From Lucinisca nassula (Eukaryota; Mollusca; Bivalvia; Lucinida; Lucinidae), in NCBI GenBank assembly GCA_963580285.1, contig OY757014.1:12538725-12602724 (forward strand): a DNA stretch of 64,000 nt, given 5' to 3'. The position numbers and the translations under genes were made by a program. The notes under the pieces are model-generated. The model was not told the DNA's origin. It was given only the letters and a program-made list of their open reading frames with translations, and made no database searches. Below, one piece after another: positions 22,401-27,688 of the stretch (the first letter of the stretch is position 1; each line of letters begins with the position of its first letter).

Positions 22401-24496
22401 ATATTTCTAGTATAATTAGCATTTTAACCACTAACAAGTTTTGCTTTGAGCGGCCCAAAAGTTCATTAACATGTATAGAAAAACCACCAGTAGAAATTAC
22501 CTGCAACAACTTGAGTCAGTTTTGTTTTTCTTATTTATAGAATGTTGGTCTTCACCAGATGAGCTCTAGCAATGTAGAAACTAGCAGTCTTATAGATGAT
22601 TTCCAGCCTGATATTCCAGCCATAATTACAGACTATAGTGACTATATGGATGGTGTAAGAGTTGGTGATATTCATTGGCTTTCAGCTACACATGATACAG
22701 ACATGGAAAACAGTGATGTATCAAATAGTGATATCTCTTTAGAATCCAGAAATGATCAGTCACAGAGAGAAACTAGCTACCACTCAGTAAATGAAGATTT
22801 AGCTAGGACTCTTACTGACCACAATGTTCAGTCAACTGATTACTTGTTATCAGACATGATAGAAGGAGATCAAGCTAATGCTGTTGAAAATGGCAAATAC
22901 ATTCGGTCTTTGACAATGAATAATCATGCAGAATTCAGTAAGGATCAGTCTGCCGCCAGGTTCTGTTTTGGTAATGATATTGAAAATGACAATTCACAAT
23001 TCGAGAATATGTCTAGGTTAGAAGAAAAAGAAGTAGATATGAACAGTTTTCTGAAACAAATAGGTAAAACACTTTATCAGATCAATGAAGAAAATTGTTT
23101 TGCAGAAGAAGAATTTAGAAGCTCAAATCAAAACTTTTCAGGGTCTGGTAGTTCAGATTTGAATACAAATAATATATCTGGTGGGTCACTAGGTAATGCT
23201 TTTGTATCAGAACAAGTAGAAAATGGTGATATAGCAATTAACATTCATTATGTTCAGTGTGCTGAGCTTTCAGACATGAACAAAAAAGATTTGATTAGCA
23301 GTGGGTATGTGTCATTTGATGAGGCAAGCAAACAAAATAAACCAGTGGATCCATGTGTATATACAAGTTTAAGAAACAATGAAACAGAAATAGTGCACTC
23401 ATTTGCAACTGCAGAAACTGACAATCATGTCATAGAAAATGTTCACAGAAGTACTATACCCAATGACAGAAGGAAAGAGGTGGTAACAGTTTTAAGTCAT
23501 CATAAAGAAACTGAAGGATCTTCATATATCCCACACTCTAAATTGGAACAAAAGGTTGTATCTGAATTCTCCAGTGACATATCTGGTTCAGAGAACTTCA
23601 AATATGTGGCTCCTGTCTGTATAGAAATGATAAAATCTGCTGTCAATGTTAGCTCTGAGTCCTCAGATAATAAAGAATTGACACTATCTTCCAGCTGTAC
23701 ACCCTCTACAGATTTGCCTGACACGGTGGATTATGATACAGAAACAAAAATGAGAATTAAGCCTGATATGTCAAATGACTTTCTGGATGAATTGGCTTCA
23801 TCTTATACAGATCATGATAGTGAAGGCAAAACAAATATAATCAATCCTGTCAAATCAAGAATAAATCAAGAGTCAGATGGCTCACCATACCTAAAAAGCA
23901 TTGACACTACAGCAATTAAAGAATACAATGCTGGTGACAATAGTTGCCCACCATATGTGGTGATCAGTACTGGAACAAGGCCGACTGTAGCAGCCACACA
24001 AGCACAGTACACTGGTAGTGAAAAGTTGGAATCAGAGACTGTTCAAAATGATGTAACTCCAGTTTTTCCCAGAATTGCTATTAGGCCATCTTCAGATTCA
24101 AATGGCTCCCCATGTTTGGCATTAAATAGGATGGAAAGATCAACAGCAGAGACAGAAAACAATACCCATAGTGACAGCTGTCCACCATATGTTGTAGTCA
24201 CCTCCGACACACAACTTACTCTGGCTGCAAAATCATTAGAGGCACTGGAAGTGCAATGTTTTAATGAGTCTGATAAAAATTATGTGATACCAAATTTACA
24301 CAAAACTCATAAAAGATCTTTTGATTCAAATGACTCACCTTTTGCAGCCTTAAATTGCATAGAATCATCAGGGAGCAAAGACACTGATACTTCTGATAAC
24401 ACTTGTTCACCATATGTCGTAATAAACTCTGAAACAAAACAGTTTGTAAAAGCAATCCCAGTTCACCATACCTACAGTGAACAATTTGAATCATAG
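4348..24496 (+). CDS. Class I cytokine receptor-like transmembrane protein (gp130/LIFR/Domeless type), 5'-partial, 7 exons
   Basis: Exons 4348-4433, 6599-6836, 13510-13658, 16090-16255, 19346-19445, 21504-21570 and 22541-24496 join into one open frame of about 920 residues; every junction keeps phase (1,0,1,0,1,2,0). Residues 1-108 form one FN3-like domain split over two exons and 109-213 a second, containing the YIVYWC and RYSW strands reminiscent of membrane-proximal domains of the gp130 family. One hydrophobic helix (about 225-248) is followed by a basic, proline-containing juxtamembrane stretch (RIKKHFKSPE) that could be a degenerate box 1 for JAK binding. The tail of about 670 residues is acidic and Ser/Thr-rich, with many tyrosines and a three-fold C-terminal repeat. 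Known for the family: no intrinsic enzyme activity, signalling through JAK and STAT. Inferred: an invertebrate cytokine receptor at the plasma membrane. Missing: start codon, signal peptide and N-terminal domains. No clear WSxWS motif or AATAAA was found. The gene and its exons are well supported; the family call is less certain. Confidence 0.82.
5022..5175. repeat. 150-bp near-perfect palindrome
   Basis: GATTTTTTCAGTGCAAGATC to the centre GGCTACGCC and back, with very few mismatches. It lies inside receptor intron 1 immediately beside a second large palindrome. It is probably a foldback-type element. Confidence 0.75.
5216..5480. repeat. 265-bp palindrome carrying two inverted hammerhead-like motifs
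   Basis: Arms of about 125 bases (CTCCACCATCTCCGATGTTT and inverse) meet at a central CCACCATATTGAA. Each arm contains TGATAAAGGC, a short loop, then AAAAGCCGAAAC(G/A)TCGG. This resembles a hammerhead ribozyme with stem II, GAAA and a very short stem III, but the catalytic core CUGAUGA is altered (GTGATAA). Confidence 0.6.
5498..5963 (+). mobile_element. Helentron-like element, 466 bp, two 182-bp repeats
   Basis: The 5' hairpin is TATACCCCC ... GGGGGTATA. The 3' end has GGGGGTATA again, a small hairpin (GCGCCCGTTAGGCGGC) and ends CTCTAGT before T. The interior is two nearly identical direct copies starting at CTGTCGTCGGTCCG. Terminal features match the larger elements in this window. It sits in receptor intron 1. 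Confidence 0.72.
6599..6836 (+). CDS. Receptor exon: second half of FN3 domain A
   Basis: Lies between a TTTTTCCAG acceptor and an AAG|GTAAAG donor. It encodes 79 residues including VNVTCRSSN, TLYTVSLYQVLPSG and SKNSLGLSEK, which match the C to G strands of an FN3 domain, with two cysteines able to pair and N-glycosylation sites (NVT, NST). It ends in phase 1, as expected at a boundary between FN3 domains. Confidence 0.85.
7371..7733. mobile_element. 363-bp two-palindrome MITE, copy 1
   Basis: A 165-base foldback (TAGAGGATCTTACATGAG to its inverse ending CAAGATTCTA) is followed by a second inverted pair, TTTATCATATGAC and GTCATATGATAAA, about 195 bases apart. There is no coding capacity. Two further copies have the same architecture. 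Confidence 0.75.
8936..9075. repeat. 65-bp direct duplication of a hairpin unit
   Basis: Two tandem copies of a unit with GCGGCGTCTTTCTGAG, TCTGATCTGGGACTGCACTG and TTTGCCGATGTCCC. The TCTGATCTGGG..CACTGTTTGC part is the same hairpin arm seen in many other small repeats of this window. Confidence 0.7.
9390..10848. mobile_element. Element whose inverted ends are built of 16-bp tandem repeats
   Basis: The left end is GGACATCTCGGCCCC followed by four repeats of (T)(T/G)ACAAACTCGGCCCC type. The right end is the exact inverse, GGGGCCGAGTTTGTxA repeats ending GGGGCCGAGATGTCC. The body is AT-rich and non-coding apart from a SINE-like insert. It lies inside the right terminal region of the 8097-10880 element. 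Confidence 0.7.
10093..10375 (+). repeat. CCCCC-GCCCATCGGGG SINE-like retroposon (family S1), diverged
   Basis: Family S1 has the order CCCACCCATCGGGGCTT, GGGCTGCATGATGCTTCCAC, GCCTGCCCAGGCAAAGCGGT, GGGCTTGAGATGTCATTTC, AAAATTGGAAGCAACGTCTC and a GTTGACGGGGACGTTAAAC tail with (CAAA)n. This copy has lost its clean tail. No tRNA head is visible. Confidence 0.7.
11152..11217 (+). repeat. tRNA-Asp-like SINE head / tRNA pseudogene
   Basis: CCTGTCACGCGGGAGACC with GGGGTTCGAATCCCCG gives a good anticodon arm (GTC) and T arm, and AGTGGTTAT is an A-box remnant. The D arm is shortened and the acceptor stem pairs poorly, so this is a pseudogene or the head of a SINE whose body may run to about 11340. 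Confidence 0.6.
11750..11818 (-). repeat. tRNA-derived SINE head
   Basis: On the minus strand, TAGCTCAGTGGTAGAGC (A box) is followed by GTCCGCCTGCGGATCGG and GGGCTCGATACCC (B box). The anticodon arm has a mismatch and no acceptor stem was found, so a SINE fragment is more likely than a functional tRNA. Confidence 0.6.
11934..12215 (-). mobile_element. Compact Helentron-like element (282 bp)
   Basis: On the minus strand it starts TAGCTCGTCC and folds back with CGAGCTA. It continues with GGCGTCTTCGTTGTCGTCTG and ends in the palindrome GCACCCGCATGCGGTGC followed by TCTTGT before TTT. The 3' end signature equals that of the 3 kb elements. Confidence 0.65.
12403..12835 (+). mobile_element. 5' part of a Helentron-like element
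   Basis: The hairpin TATACCCC..CGTATCCCGAAGAGGGGTATA is followed by GGTTCCGTCCGTCCGTGATT. No matching 3' end was found; the right limit is given at the poly-C tract (12833-12854) and is approximate. Confidence 0.5.
12856..13430 (+). mobile_element. 3' part of another Helentron-like element
   Basis: Two diverged copies of a unit (GGTAAAAATCTTCAAGAATT; GGTAAAAACCTTCAAAACTC) lead to GCACTCAGGTGAGTGGTTAA and the palindrome AGGACCATTGGTCCT, then CTGTTCTC. This mirrors the AGGTGAGC + palindrome + CTCTTGT end of the long elements. It lies directly upstream of the 13510 exon. A related minus-strand piece is at 61371-61480. Confidence 0.5.
13510..13658 (+). CDS. Receptor exon: first half of FN3 domain B
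   Basis: Begins after a long polypyrimidine tract and CAG, and ends at GTG|GTAAGA. It encodes DIEPDMVQAEEQESNVYDVV and then TRYIVYWCQGYLDKDIPICV. The Y-x-V-Y-W-C strand resembles membrane-proximal FN3 domains of gp130/LIFR-like receptors. It ends in phase 0, mirroring the exon split of domain A. Confidence 0.85.
13756..14110. mobile_element. Two-palindrome MITE, copy 2
   Basis: Same order as copy 1: TAGAGGATCTTACTTGAG foldback, then the TTTATCATATGAC and GTCATATGATAAA pair. The hairpin loop differs (GCAAGGCTTTGCCGAGC). It starts about 95 bases after the 13658 splice donor. From 14111 to 15063 nothing further is recognised. Confidence 0.75.
15068..15272. mobile_element. piggyBac-type TTAA MITE
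   Basis: CCCTTGTCCTGCTGA ends in inverted orientation, intact TTAA on both sides and the central palindrome AGATGGCTTCTGAAGAAGCC. It is the cleanest copy in the window. Confidence 0.82.
15326..15420. repeat. AATGATCC-type hairpin MITE fragment
   Basis: AATGATCCTAAGTATTGGGA, AGCAAACAGGAGCAA and ACTACACTGTTTGCCATTCC match the family seen complete at 32717-32945, here in inverse orientation and decayed. Confidence 0.55.
15432..15636. mobile_element. piggyBac-type TTAA MITE
   Basis: Second full copy in the same orientation, 364 bases from the previous one, with TTAA at both ends. The central palindrome reads GGCTTCTGACGAAGCC. Confidence 0.82.
15741..15902 (-). repeat. SINE body (family S2), without clear tRNA head
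   Basis: AACCAGTACAGTGCACATTC, TTTGAATCAGCAGA and GGAGAGAACCACCGTAGAAG match a more complete copy at 42663-42862 that has a tRNA-like head on the minus strand. Confidence 0.5.
16090..16255 (+). CDS. Receptor exon: second half of FN3 domain B; GC donor
   Basis: Frame 0 after ACTCAG is open for 55 codons and includes NFTIVVNQSNERYSWFFGAA and TSRIVWANN. RYSWFF may stand in for the WSxWS motif. The only donor that joins in phase to the transmembrane exon is CAG|GCAAGT, the consensus of the minor GC-AG intron class; no GT donor fits nearby. N-glycosylation sites NFT, NQS and NQT suggest this part is extracellular. Confidence 0.82.
16325..16517. mobile_element. piggyBac-type TTAA MITE, central palindrome shortened
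   Basis: TTAA flanks, CCCTTGTCCTGCTGA ends. The centre has lost one palindrome arm (AGATGGCTTCTGATCAGGAT), so it no longer folds perfectly. It begins 69 bases after the GC donor at 16255. Confidence 0.78.
16540..17645 (-). repeat. tRNA-derived SINE (family S3) split by a Helentron-like insertion
   Basis: The SINE tail (16540-16601) and the rest (17418-17645) are separated by the inserted element. On the minus strand the head has an A box near AACTAAGTGGTTAGTGCATT and a B box GGTTTGATTCCC. The same SINE is unbroken at 26627-26935 and 27370-27597, which confirms the split. Confidence 0.72.
16602..17417 (+). mobile_element. Helentron-like element inside a SINE
   Basis: It starts TATACCCCGGCATACGAAG and folds with GGGGGTATATAG, then has CCGTCCGTCCGTTAAC and direct repeats of about 165 bp (GTTAAAGTTTTGCGTTAA; CAGTGACCTTGAGGTCAAGG). 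The right part has GGGGGTATA and ends CTCTCGT before T. Confidence 0.68.
18053..18236 (+). mobile_element. 5' end of a Helentron-like element
   Basis: TATCCCCACGCTTTAGCGAAGGGGATA hairpin (paired arms TATCCCC and GGGGATA), then (CCAT)n and TTATGCTTTCTCCTCCTAAA. It is cut off before any 3' end, next to a SINE-like repeat. Confidence 0.55.
18251..18487 (-). repeat. S1 SINE-like retroposon
   Basis: Reverse orientation: GGTTTAACGTCCCCATCAAC, then TGCTTCCAATTTTGTGGGAC, GGCAGGTTTAGATCCTCTAA and GGAAGCATCATGCAGCCCAT. The 5' end is truncated. Confidence 0.72.
18528..18726. mobile_element. piggyBac-type MITE, TTAA on left only
   Basis: CCCTTATCCTGCTGAA and inverse ends, central GATGGCTTCTTCATAAGCCATC. 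The left flank is TTAA; the right flank has drifted to TTGT. Confidence 0.75.
18760..18957. mobile_element. GGCCAGTTGTTCAAA MITE (about 200 bp)
   Basis: Inverted ends GGCCAGTTGTTCAAA and TTTGAACAACTGGGCC around an AT-rich core with ACTAACG and CGTTAGT boxes. Further copies are at 20100 and 22235. Confidence 0.72.
19346..19445 (+). CDS. Receptor exon: transmembrane helix
   Basis: Lies between TTTAG and GTAAGT. It encodes a short acidic stalk (AMAEDNSAVK) and then LAVGVPLGVVAIVLLGICTV, a continuous hydrophobic helix. It joins the preceding exon through a split Val codon, which supports the GC donor upstream. It ends in phase 2. Confidence 0.87.
19676..19815. repeat. 140-bp palindrome
   Basis: GGGGTTCTGTTGTAGATG, TTTCCAACCCGAGGGATGAC and GCTGAGCGGAAC are mirrored almost perfectly on the other arm around CAAAGGCTACACCGAGG. 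It lies in intron 5. Confidence 0.72.
20055..20395. repeat. Possible SINE split by a GTTGTTCAAA MITE (20100-20338)
   Basis: The MITE has GGGCCAGTTGTTCAAA and TTTGAACAGCTGACCCC ends. To its left GACCTAGTGGTTAAGAGCTA looks like an A box; to its right GGTTTGAGCATCACTC could be a worn B box. The MITE call is firm, the split SINE is a guess. Confidence 0.5.
20545..20640 (+). repeat. tRNA-like SINE head
   Basis: CAGTGGCTTAGCCAGATGCA (A box), ACTGGTGAACAGGAGG and CACAAGTTTGTTTCCCACT (B box) in tRNA-like order, similar to the minus-strand head at 42785-42845. Confidence 0.45.
20880..21330 (-). pseudogene. LINE reverse transcriptase ORF, C-terminal remnant
   Basis: On the minus strand a frame reads VKPQDPVTIRSSELLAWLGI, ERRLRWYGHVERSNG, CGPGRPKMTWKQLTERD and REWKLSAIDPHDRQTWR. 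The RWYGHV and GRPKMTW blocks are typical of the far C-terminus of non-LTR retrotransposon ORF2 proteins in many animals. The catalytic domain is absent. It is a 5'-truncated insertion in receptor intron 5, antisense to the gene. Confidence 0.75.
21504..21570 (+). CDS. Receptor exon: juxtamembrane / box 1-like segment
   Basis: A 67-base exon between TTTGTAG and AAG|GTAATA. It encodes YPRIKKHFKSPEIDDIVDSH. Basic residues after the helix give the stop-transfer signal. The KKH-x-x-x-P pattern is loosely like box 1 of gp130-type receptors, though the second proline of the usual motif is absent. Confidence 0.8.
21955..22100. repeat. AATGATCC-family hairpin MITE
   Basis: AATCCAGCAAGGGGTCC, the hairpin GTGTAGACCCTGATCAGACT with its inverse, and CCCAAAACTTAGGATCATT. 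The same layout is seen at 32717-32945. Confidence 0.6.
22235..22456. mobile_element. GGCCAGTTGTTCAAA MITE, diverged
   Basis: AGGCCCAAGTTGTTCAAAGC at left and TTTGAGCGGCCC at right. It ends 84 bases before the acceptor of the terminal receptor exon. Confidence 0.6.
22541..24496 (+). CDS. Receptor terminal exon: cytoplasmic tail with triplicated PYVV module
   Basis: This exon starts in phase 0 after TTATTTATAG and runs 651 codons to TAG. Codon use is uniform with no stops, and composition is Ser, Asn, Asp, Glu and Thr rich, typical of a disordered signalling tail. Candidate tyrosine motifs include YMDG, YLLS, YVSF and YVAP. The last 180 residues hold three repeats of about 75-78 residues, each with an S(N/D)xSP element followed by C(P/S)PYVV(I/V); the repeated tyrosines are codons 23954, 24188 and 24413. 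No enzyme domain is visible. Confidence 0.92.
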   Translation, partial: NVGLHQMSSSNVETSSLIDDFQPDIPAIITDYSDYMDGVRVGDIHWLSATHDTDMENSDVSNSDISLESRNDQSQRETSYHSVNEDLARTLTDHNVQSTDYLLSDMIEGDQANAVENGKYIRSLTMNNHAEFSKDQSAARFCFGNDIENDNSQFENMSRLEEKEVDMNSFLKQIGKTLYQINEENCFAEEEFRSSNQNFSGSGSSDLNTNNISGGSLGNAFVSEQVENGDIAINIHYVQCAELSDMNKKDLISSGYVSFDEASKQNKPVDPCVYTSLRNNETEIVHSFATAETDNHVIENVHRSTIPNDRRKEVVTVLSHHKETEGSSYIPHSKLEQKVVSEFSSDISGSENFKYVAPVCIEMIKSAVNVSSESSDNKELTLSSSCTPSTDLPDTVDYDTETKMRIKPDMSNDFLDELASSYTDHDSEGKTNIINPVKSRINQESDGSPYLKSIDTTAIKEYNAGDNSCPPYVVISTGTRPTVAATQAQYTGSEKLESETVQNDVTPVFPRIAIRPSSDSNGSPCLALNRMERSTAETENNTHSDSCPPYVVVTSDTQLTLAAKSLEALEVQCFNESDKNYVIPNLHKTHKRSFDSNDSPFAALNCIESSGSKDTDTSDNTCSPYVVINSETKQFVKAIPVHHTYSEQFES

Positions 24497-24596
24497 TATG
24501 GCTCAAGGGGAATGGGAACACCTGGCACATTTTTTGAAAGGGAGACAACTTTTGGGACTTCCTGTTTGTTTTCCTATAAGCTATGTCCGACAGAAA

Positions 24597-24666
24597 AAGG
24601 GGTAAACTCTTAAAGGAAAGAATTTTCACCTCAGGAGCAAATTCATTCCTTTAAGAGTTGACCCCT
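24597..24666. repeat. Palindrome just 3' of the receptor stop
   Basis: GGGGTAAACTCTTAAAGGAA pairs with TTCCTTTAAGAGTTGACCCC around a short loop. It lies about 100 bases after the stop codon, so it may be transcribed as a 3'UTR hairpin. It is probably a small MITE. The region from 24497 to 25220 also holds degraded hairpin repeats near 24863-24955 and no clear polyadenylation signal. Confidence 0.6.
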
Positions 24667-25457
24667 ATTGACATGGGAGACAAAAATACTTTTGAAGGAG
24701 TTGCCTCCCCTGAAGGTGTTCTCACTCCCCTTAAACACCTTGGGACCATGAAAATTTATTCCAGGCTGGTATAGTTGAGCCATTGAAGGTTGATCATAGT
24801 GTCAGGTGAGGAGACATAAATGGGGTACCTTTTTGATTTTCTTTAAAGTAAAGGTTTGTCATGAGTGCTCATTAGAATTGCCTCATTGAGGCATTTCTTA
24901 TGGGTACACATAACATACATTTGCCTAATTGAGGTGATTCTAATGAGTACAAACAACATACCTTTTCAAGATTAAATAAGAAAATTTTCCCAGTTACCCC
25001 GAACATATAAGTATCTGCAGGTATGGTACAATTTCCCAGGGACTCAAAAATGAGTTAAAAATAGGTGTGGTAAACAAGCAGCCAATATTTGAGTGATCAA
25101 AGATTCAATGTATATACAAACTTAGCCGCATCATGTAAAAATATGTCTTTTGATATGTACCGTAAAATCCTAAAAATTCAGACACCTTGAGGACATGCTG
25201 TTATTCTCATAAAATCTTAACAAAGGTCTAGGGTCGATAAGGTGCATTTTTGGCCTCGATTTTCCAGAAAAATCAAATTTGCATGTTTGCATGGGTTTAT
25301 ACCTATTAAAACAGAACACCATATAAAGTTTCAAGAAATGCTGTTAGAACGTCGAATCGTGCACGTGTATTGCTATGGTGACGTCACTAAGGAAGGTCGA
25401 AACGCCATTTTCCTGAATTTTTTAGCTGTTTTGACAGGTTCTCAAGGAAAATTAAGT

Positions 25458-25558
25458 ACCGCACCACCCCTCAACCAACATGAAAAATGTCGCAAAAGAA
25501 AGATAACGTCCAGTTCGTCTTATCGCCCAAGTTTGGTGTTGGTTGAGGGGTGGTGCGA
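25458..25558. repeat. Inverted repeat CGCACCACCCCTCAACCAAC
   Basis: CGCACCACCCCTCAACCAAC and GTTGGTTGAGGGGTGGTGCG are 21-base perfect arms separated by about 58 bases. It is likely a tiny foldback element. Confidence 0.65.
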
Positions 25559-26300
25559 TAGTTAAAATTACTATTAAAGACTCTTTGACAACAGCAATAT
25601 GCCTTGGCGAAGCGTACATTTTATCGACCTTTTGAGGCATTTTTGTCATGAATGAAGCATTTATTTTGTTTGTTGTCTTTCTTCCTCCTTGTTGAAATAT
25701 TTTGTCACGGCGTTGAATTATATTTCAAACTAGATAAAGGATAAATTTGCATAAAACTGTCTAGGTCTTACTATTTGCATTTTCAAAAATCTGGGTGCGA
25801 ATATATTTACTTTTTTAAGCCTTCTCATGGAAGTAAAATATAAAATTAATTTAAGTTACAACACATCAAATTGATGTCTTTCTGATAATGTTGTTTTTGT
25901 TATCGTTTTATCGTTTTGTTTTGGCTACTGGTTTCTGTGCATGAATAACCTCCCTTGCAGTTCACGGTATTTAACCGGATACAGAGTGGCCATTTTTGAC
26001 GTTCGTTAGAGATCTTGGTGTATAGTTGAAATTTTTAACTTGCACAAGGGGGTGATTCTCCTGGCACAGCCCAACCAGCAACAAGCAGCGGGCCAGCATC
26101 GGGCCGACAGCCATATGGCGTGTCCCGACATTCTTTTTCGAAAACTCGGGTTTACAAGATTATTTTTCTTATGTTATGACCTCCAGTAGGCCTAAACGCC
26201 CCGGATCCAGCGCAGAGTGAACTTTGTGAAGTCATCGCTGCAAAGTATGCCATTATCTCTGCTGCCGGGGATCGAACTCGGGAATTCTAACATCAGACGC

Positions 26301-26612
26301 CCCCCCCCCCACCCCATCGGGGCTTGAAGAAATATATGGGCTGCATGATGCTTCTTCCACGCAGAGCTGAAACCGACACGCACACGAGCAGGCCCTACTT
26401 GTAAACTGCTTACGGGATCTAAGCCTGTCCAGGCAAAGCGGTGCGAGTGTCGGACCGCCCATGCTTATAAACCCTATTGGTTTCATTGAGTGGCAGGGAT
26501 TGAGATGCCATTTCATCTCAATGTCGAGTAAAAGTCCCACAAAATTGGAAGCAGCATCTCCAAAATGACCTATACAGTGTTGACGGGGATGTTAAACCCC
26601 AAATCAAATAAG
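26301..26612 (+). repeat. S1 SINE-like retroposon, near full length
   Basis: From CCCCATCGGGGCTTGAAGAA to GTTGACGGGGATGTTAAACC and a CAAAT tail, with all family blocks in order. It is followed directly by a tRNA-type SINE. Confidence 0.78.
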
Positions 26613-26626
26613 ATAACATCAGACAC

Positions 26627-26935
26627 GTGATAGCTCAGTGGTTAGTGCACTTGTCTCTGATGCTAGAGGTCCCCGGTTCGATCCACGGCAGCAGCAAAAT
26701 CTCGGTGTATGAACACGCTCCATTGACATCATTTGCAGGGATGAATGTCATAAAGTGCACCGTCCTTCGGATTGGGACCTTGACTGGAGGGCCCCTGTGC
26801 AGGGAGAACCATCCACTGTGCAGGTTGAAGAACCCTACCGTAATTACACGATTAATGTGTGGGCTTTCATCCTGCAAAACCTGGATTGTATGTAGGCCTA
26901 ATGTAGGCTGCACCTGCTGTAATGTTCAAATGTGA
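26627..26935 (+). repeat. tRNA-derived SINE (family S3), full length
   Basis: The head has TAGCTCAGTGGTTAGTGCAC (A box) and CCCCGGTTCGATCCACGG (B box); the body has GTGCACCGTCCTTCGGATTG, CCTGTGCAGGGAGAACC and TTTCATCCTGCAAAACCTGG. An inverted copy lies 440 bases downstream. Confidence 0.75.
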
Positions 26936-27369
26936 CCGTCGCAGTATCAGTAGAAAGAAAGACGCAAGTGCACTAACGTTCCATATTCAGTGCAAATATT
27001 TTAATCTCATTCTTAGTTTTTGACAAAACGGTATAAAACTGACAACTCCCAACTAGTGCCAGGGATCATTGTTGCGCATTTGAAGTTATACACATGTTGT
27101 TTCATAGCAGACGATTTAAGAAAGTTTTTTTTTCTGTAATACAGAATTCAAGGGCTATCGATTTCAATATGTGGACTGATCAAGTAGAGGTGCAGGACTC
27201 TGTCTGGTTTTCTTTTTTTTTTCTGCGCCTCTGCATTGAATCATGTTTCAAACAAGATCGGTTCCTCATTTGCATATGAATCTAATCGGCTGCTATTTTC
27301 TCTTGCAAGCTTTTCTTTTTTTCTTTCTTTATATACTGCAACACCCTCTCACGTGGATTACATGCAGGT

Positions 27370-27597
27370 GTACATTACATACACTCCAGGTTTACAGGAT
27401 GAAAACCTACAGTTATCAGGGATCTTTTGGCAATTAATGTCCCAATCCGAAGAACGGTGCACTTTGTAGCATTCGTCCCTGCAAATGATGCCAATGGAGC
27501 ATCTTCGGACACTGCGATTTTCTTACCGCTGCCGGGAATCGAACCGGGTACATCTAGCATGATAGGCAAGTGCACTAACCATTGAGCTATCACGCTT
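27370..27597 (-). repeat. tRNA-derived SINE (family S3), minus strand
   Basis: The inverse of the preceding family: AGCTCAATGGTTAGTGCACT as A box and CCCGGTTCGATTCCCGGC as B box when read on the minus strand, with the same body blocks. Confidence 0.75.
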
Positions 27598-27688
27598 TTG
27601 AGACAGTCAGTTTTAATTTCTACTTAGAAGGTAAGACCATACGATTCACTGAAATACCGCCATGGTTAAGCCTACGTCATTCTTTTTT

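Noticed and set aside
22559..24496. Terminal receptor exon as an independent 645-residue intronless gene
   Set aside because: The frame is open upstream to a good splice acceptor at 22540 and joins in phase with the transmembrane and FN3 exons.
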